This document shows positions 6,810 to 8,137 of a stretch of DNA of 8,137 nt, piece by piece (the stretch's first letter is position 1; every line of letters begins with the position of its first letter). The notes under the pieces were generated by a model. That model ran no database searches. It saw nothing but the letters and a program-made list of their open reading frames with translations, and had not been told where the DNA came from. Source of the DNA: SHWC01 sp945902735 (GTDB taxonomy: Bacteria; Pseudomonadota; Alphaproteobacteria; UBA828); the NCBI GenBank assembly GCA_945902735.1, contig CAMDNF010000104.1, forward strand, positions 1 through 8,137, given 5' to 3'. Both the position numbers and the translations under genes were made by a program.

Positions 6810-7994
6810 ATGGCACGGATTTCCCGCGCTCTTATCGCGGATAGCAGCCTTTCGACCCTGAACGACATGGGCGCGCAAATGCGGGCCGCGGGCTGCCTCA
6901 CGCTGATCGAGACCTCCGCATCGCGCATCAAGGATCGGGCGCGGACCGAGCGACCCGATGTCGTGATCCTCGGTGTCGGCTTTTCAGAGGCCGAGCAGGT
7001 TCGCGCCGCCAATGAGCTCAAATCCGACCCCGTCACCCGTCGCATGCCGCTCGTTCTGGCCGGCCCGGCGGTTCAGCACATGGTCATTCGCCCCGAGCTT
7101 TCGAGGCGCCTCGATGGCTTGCTCACGCTGCCAATTCTCACCGAAGAACTAATCGCCAAACTTGGCGGCTCGTTTCGCTTGAAAGTCATGCGCGCCGAGT
7201 TGTTGCGCCGTCATGTCACCTATGGCCGCTATGGCATTGATGGGTTCCTCGACTTTGACGAGCCGAAAACCGAAAGAACCCGCGTGCTTTTTGTGCGGCC
7301 CTCGACGGGCCCATTGGCCGACCAGGCGGCGCGCCTCATGCGCTTGGTCCCCGGCTGCGATCCGGCCGATCTAGTCGAGCCGATGGACGCCATCGATTCC
7401 CTCCTGAGATCGCGTTACGACGCGGCGATCATTCTCGGCAATGGCTCGCCCGATGACCCGGGCTCGGAGTTGTGCGCCGATGTTCGGCGTCATTCCTCGT
7501 TGTTCCACTTGCCGCTGGTCTACCTCGAGCCGCGCGAGCATTCCGCCGCGCGTGCGCAATCTTTCGTCAAAGGTGCGAGCGAGGTCCTCGCCCCGCCGTT
7601 CGAGGCAGAGGCCTTGACGCGCGCGCTTGATCTCGTCGGCCGGCAAGCGAAGCTCCGTGCCCGCCTGCATGCGGCCTACCAAAAGGGCGCGCACCCAGAA
7701 ACCAATGACCCGGCCACCGGTCTGTTCACCCCGGAGTTTCTCAATAAGCACCTCGATCTTCTGATCGAAGACGCGTTTCGTTGGGATCTCAGCCTTTCGG
7801 TTGTCACCTGCGTGGTGCCGCAATTCGCCGCCATCCGCCACGATCATGGCCGCGACGCGGCGGCCTCGCTTCAACGTTCGGTCGGCAGCTTGATCGCGCG
7901 GCTCGTACGCGGCGAAGATCTCTGCGCACGCCTTGGCGATCACGCCTTTTGCATCGTGACCCCTGAGAGCTCGCTCGAGGGCACCGCACTGTAA
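6810..7994 (+). CDS. PleD-like Rec-Rec-GGDEF protein, degenerate and cut short
   Basis: The 394 residues follow the layout of PleD: receiver 1 (about 4-120), receiver 2 (about 157-283) and a GGDEF domain starting at 'TNDPATGLFTPEFLNKHL' (298-315). Residues needed for activity are missing. In receiver 1 the acceptor Asp is Gly55 and the Lys is Leu107, with only D11 of the acidic pair kept. In receiver 2 the acidic pair is Arg163-Pro164, the acceptor site Gly210 and the Lys Ala261. The GGDEF signature reads GDHAF (376-380), and the metal-binding Asp and guanine-binding Asn regions read 'CVVPQF' and 'IRH'. Diguanylate cyclase activity is therefore unlikely. The frame stops at residue 394, about 14 residues after the signature, where a GGDEF domain should run on for some 50-70 more. 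GGAG lies 8 nt before the ATG. The end appears to be caused by inserted DNA from about 7990. Confidence 0.75.
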   Translation: MARISRALIADSSLSTLNDMGAQMRAAGCLTLIETSASRIKDRARTERPDVVILGVGFSEAEQVRAANELKSDPVTRRMPLVLAGPAVQHMVIRPELSRRLDGLLTLPILTEELIAKLGGSFRLKVMRAELLRRHVTYGRYGIDGFLDFDEPKTERTRVLFVRPSTGPLADQAARLMRLVPGCDPADLVEPMDAIDSLLRSRYDAAIILGNGSPDDPGSELCADVRRHSSLFHLPLVYLEPREHSAARAQSFVKGASEVLAPPFEAEALTRALDLVGRQAKLRARLHAAYQKGAHPETNDPATGLFTPEFLNKHLDLLIEDAFRWDLSLSVVTCVVPQFAAIRHDHGRDAAASLQRSVGSLIARLVRGEDLCARLGDHAFCIVTPESSLEGTAL

Positions 7995-8055
7995 AGGGCG
8001 GAGACAAAATGTGCCGGATGGCGGCGTGAATGTGTACCAGTCGGGTTACGAGAAA

Positions 8056-8071
8056 AGGGCTTTGAAGCCCT
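8056..8071. repeat. Short perfect hairpin AGGGCT-ttga-AGCCCT
   Basis: A 6-bp stem with a 4-nt loop (AGGGCT, ttga, AGCCCT) is followed on the plus strand by TGGTTTGGTATTG. It could stop transcription entering from the interrupted gene, but the T run is weak. Confidence 0.4.
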
Positions 8072-8092
8072 GGTTTGGTATTGTGCTATCGC

Positions 8093-8137
8093 GGGCTGTG
8101 AGGCGCGCGTAGCGAAGCGAAGCGCGGGTCACAGCCC
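8093..8137. repeat. Large imperfect inverted repeat at the window end
   Basis: The outer arms GGGCTGTGA (8093-8101) and TCACAGCCC (8129-8137) are perfect 9-bp complements. After a 2-nt mismatch on each side, CGCGC pairs with GCGCG, and the loop contains the direct repeat AGCGAAGCGA. The element ends exactly at the window edge and may extend. It could be a REP-like palindrome or a structured leader within the putative mobile element. Confidence 0.7.

Larger units (their letters stand above)
7990..8137. mobile_element. Possible insertion-sequence end interrupting the PleD-like gene
   Basis: From 7990 the sequence begins TGTAAAGGGCGGAGACAAAA and loses all resemblance to a GGDEF domain. Two related segments follow each other, GGCGGAGACAAAATGTGCC (7997-8015) and GGCGGCGTGAATGTGTACC (8021-8039). 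Such short end repeats, together with a TG at the tip, recall IS21-family ends, which carry several internal repeats. The TAA that closes the reading frame (7992-7994) lies inside this segment. No transposase is visible before the window ends, so both the element and its family are tentative. Confidence 0.4.

Noticed and set aside
7371..7943. Minus-strand open frame of 190 codons opposite the PleD-like gene
   Set aside because: It is a shadow of the plus-strand frame, with no start signal and charged low-complexity content.

Overview
The window looks like chromosomal DNA from a GC-rich alphaproteobacterium, most plausibly Rhodospirillales or a near relative. The reasons are a DUF2336 protein, a second-copy-type IF-1 with an arginine-rich tail directly behind a RhlE-type DEAD-box helicase, an MsrQ-type haem membrane protein, and a PleD-like Rec-Rec-GGDEF protein. 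This taxonomic guess rests on recall of the families, not on a search. Both edges carry signs of mobile elements: the tail of an IS256/Mutator-type transposase on the left, and on the right a sequence resembling an insertion-sequence end that cuts a signalling gene.

Layout. 2-193 (+) is the end of a transposase. 194-376 is non-coding or remnant DNA. A leftward block follows, read from right to left: a sigma70-like promoter at 4450-4478, a leader of about 175 nt with small hairpins, rhlE (2886-4268), an infA paralogue (2568-2849), msrQ (1620-2498) and a DUF2336 gene (377-1498). A second leftward group is an ACAD10/11-like acyl-CoA dehydrogenase (5459-6661), then a 90-aa unknown protein (5045-5317) whose stop overlaps the TTG start of a stand-alone pseudo-receiver protein (4578-5048). 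On the plus strand, divergent from the dehydrogenase, is the PleD-like gene (6810-7994), whose reading frame ends inside the GGDEF domain where foreign-looking DNA begins.

How the genes fit together. RhlE and the extra IF-1 are 36 bp apart, which suggests joint expression in RNA remodelling and translation initiation, perhaps under cold or stress. MsrQ would pass electrons from the respiratory chain or a flavin reductase to the periplasmic methionine sulfoxide reductase MsrP, but no msrP is present here. The right half has two receiver-type proteins that have each lost nearly all residues needed for phosphotransfer. In the PleD-like protein the GGDEF active site is degenerate too. These are probably docking or scaffold proteins, or decaying genes, rather than working phosphorelay and c-di-GMP enzymes. 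I found no complete new multi-gene system. The best leads are the degenerate signalling genes, the rhlE leader and the mobile-element boundary.
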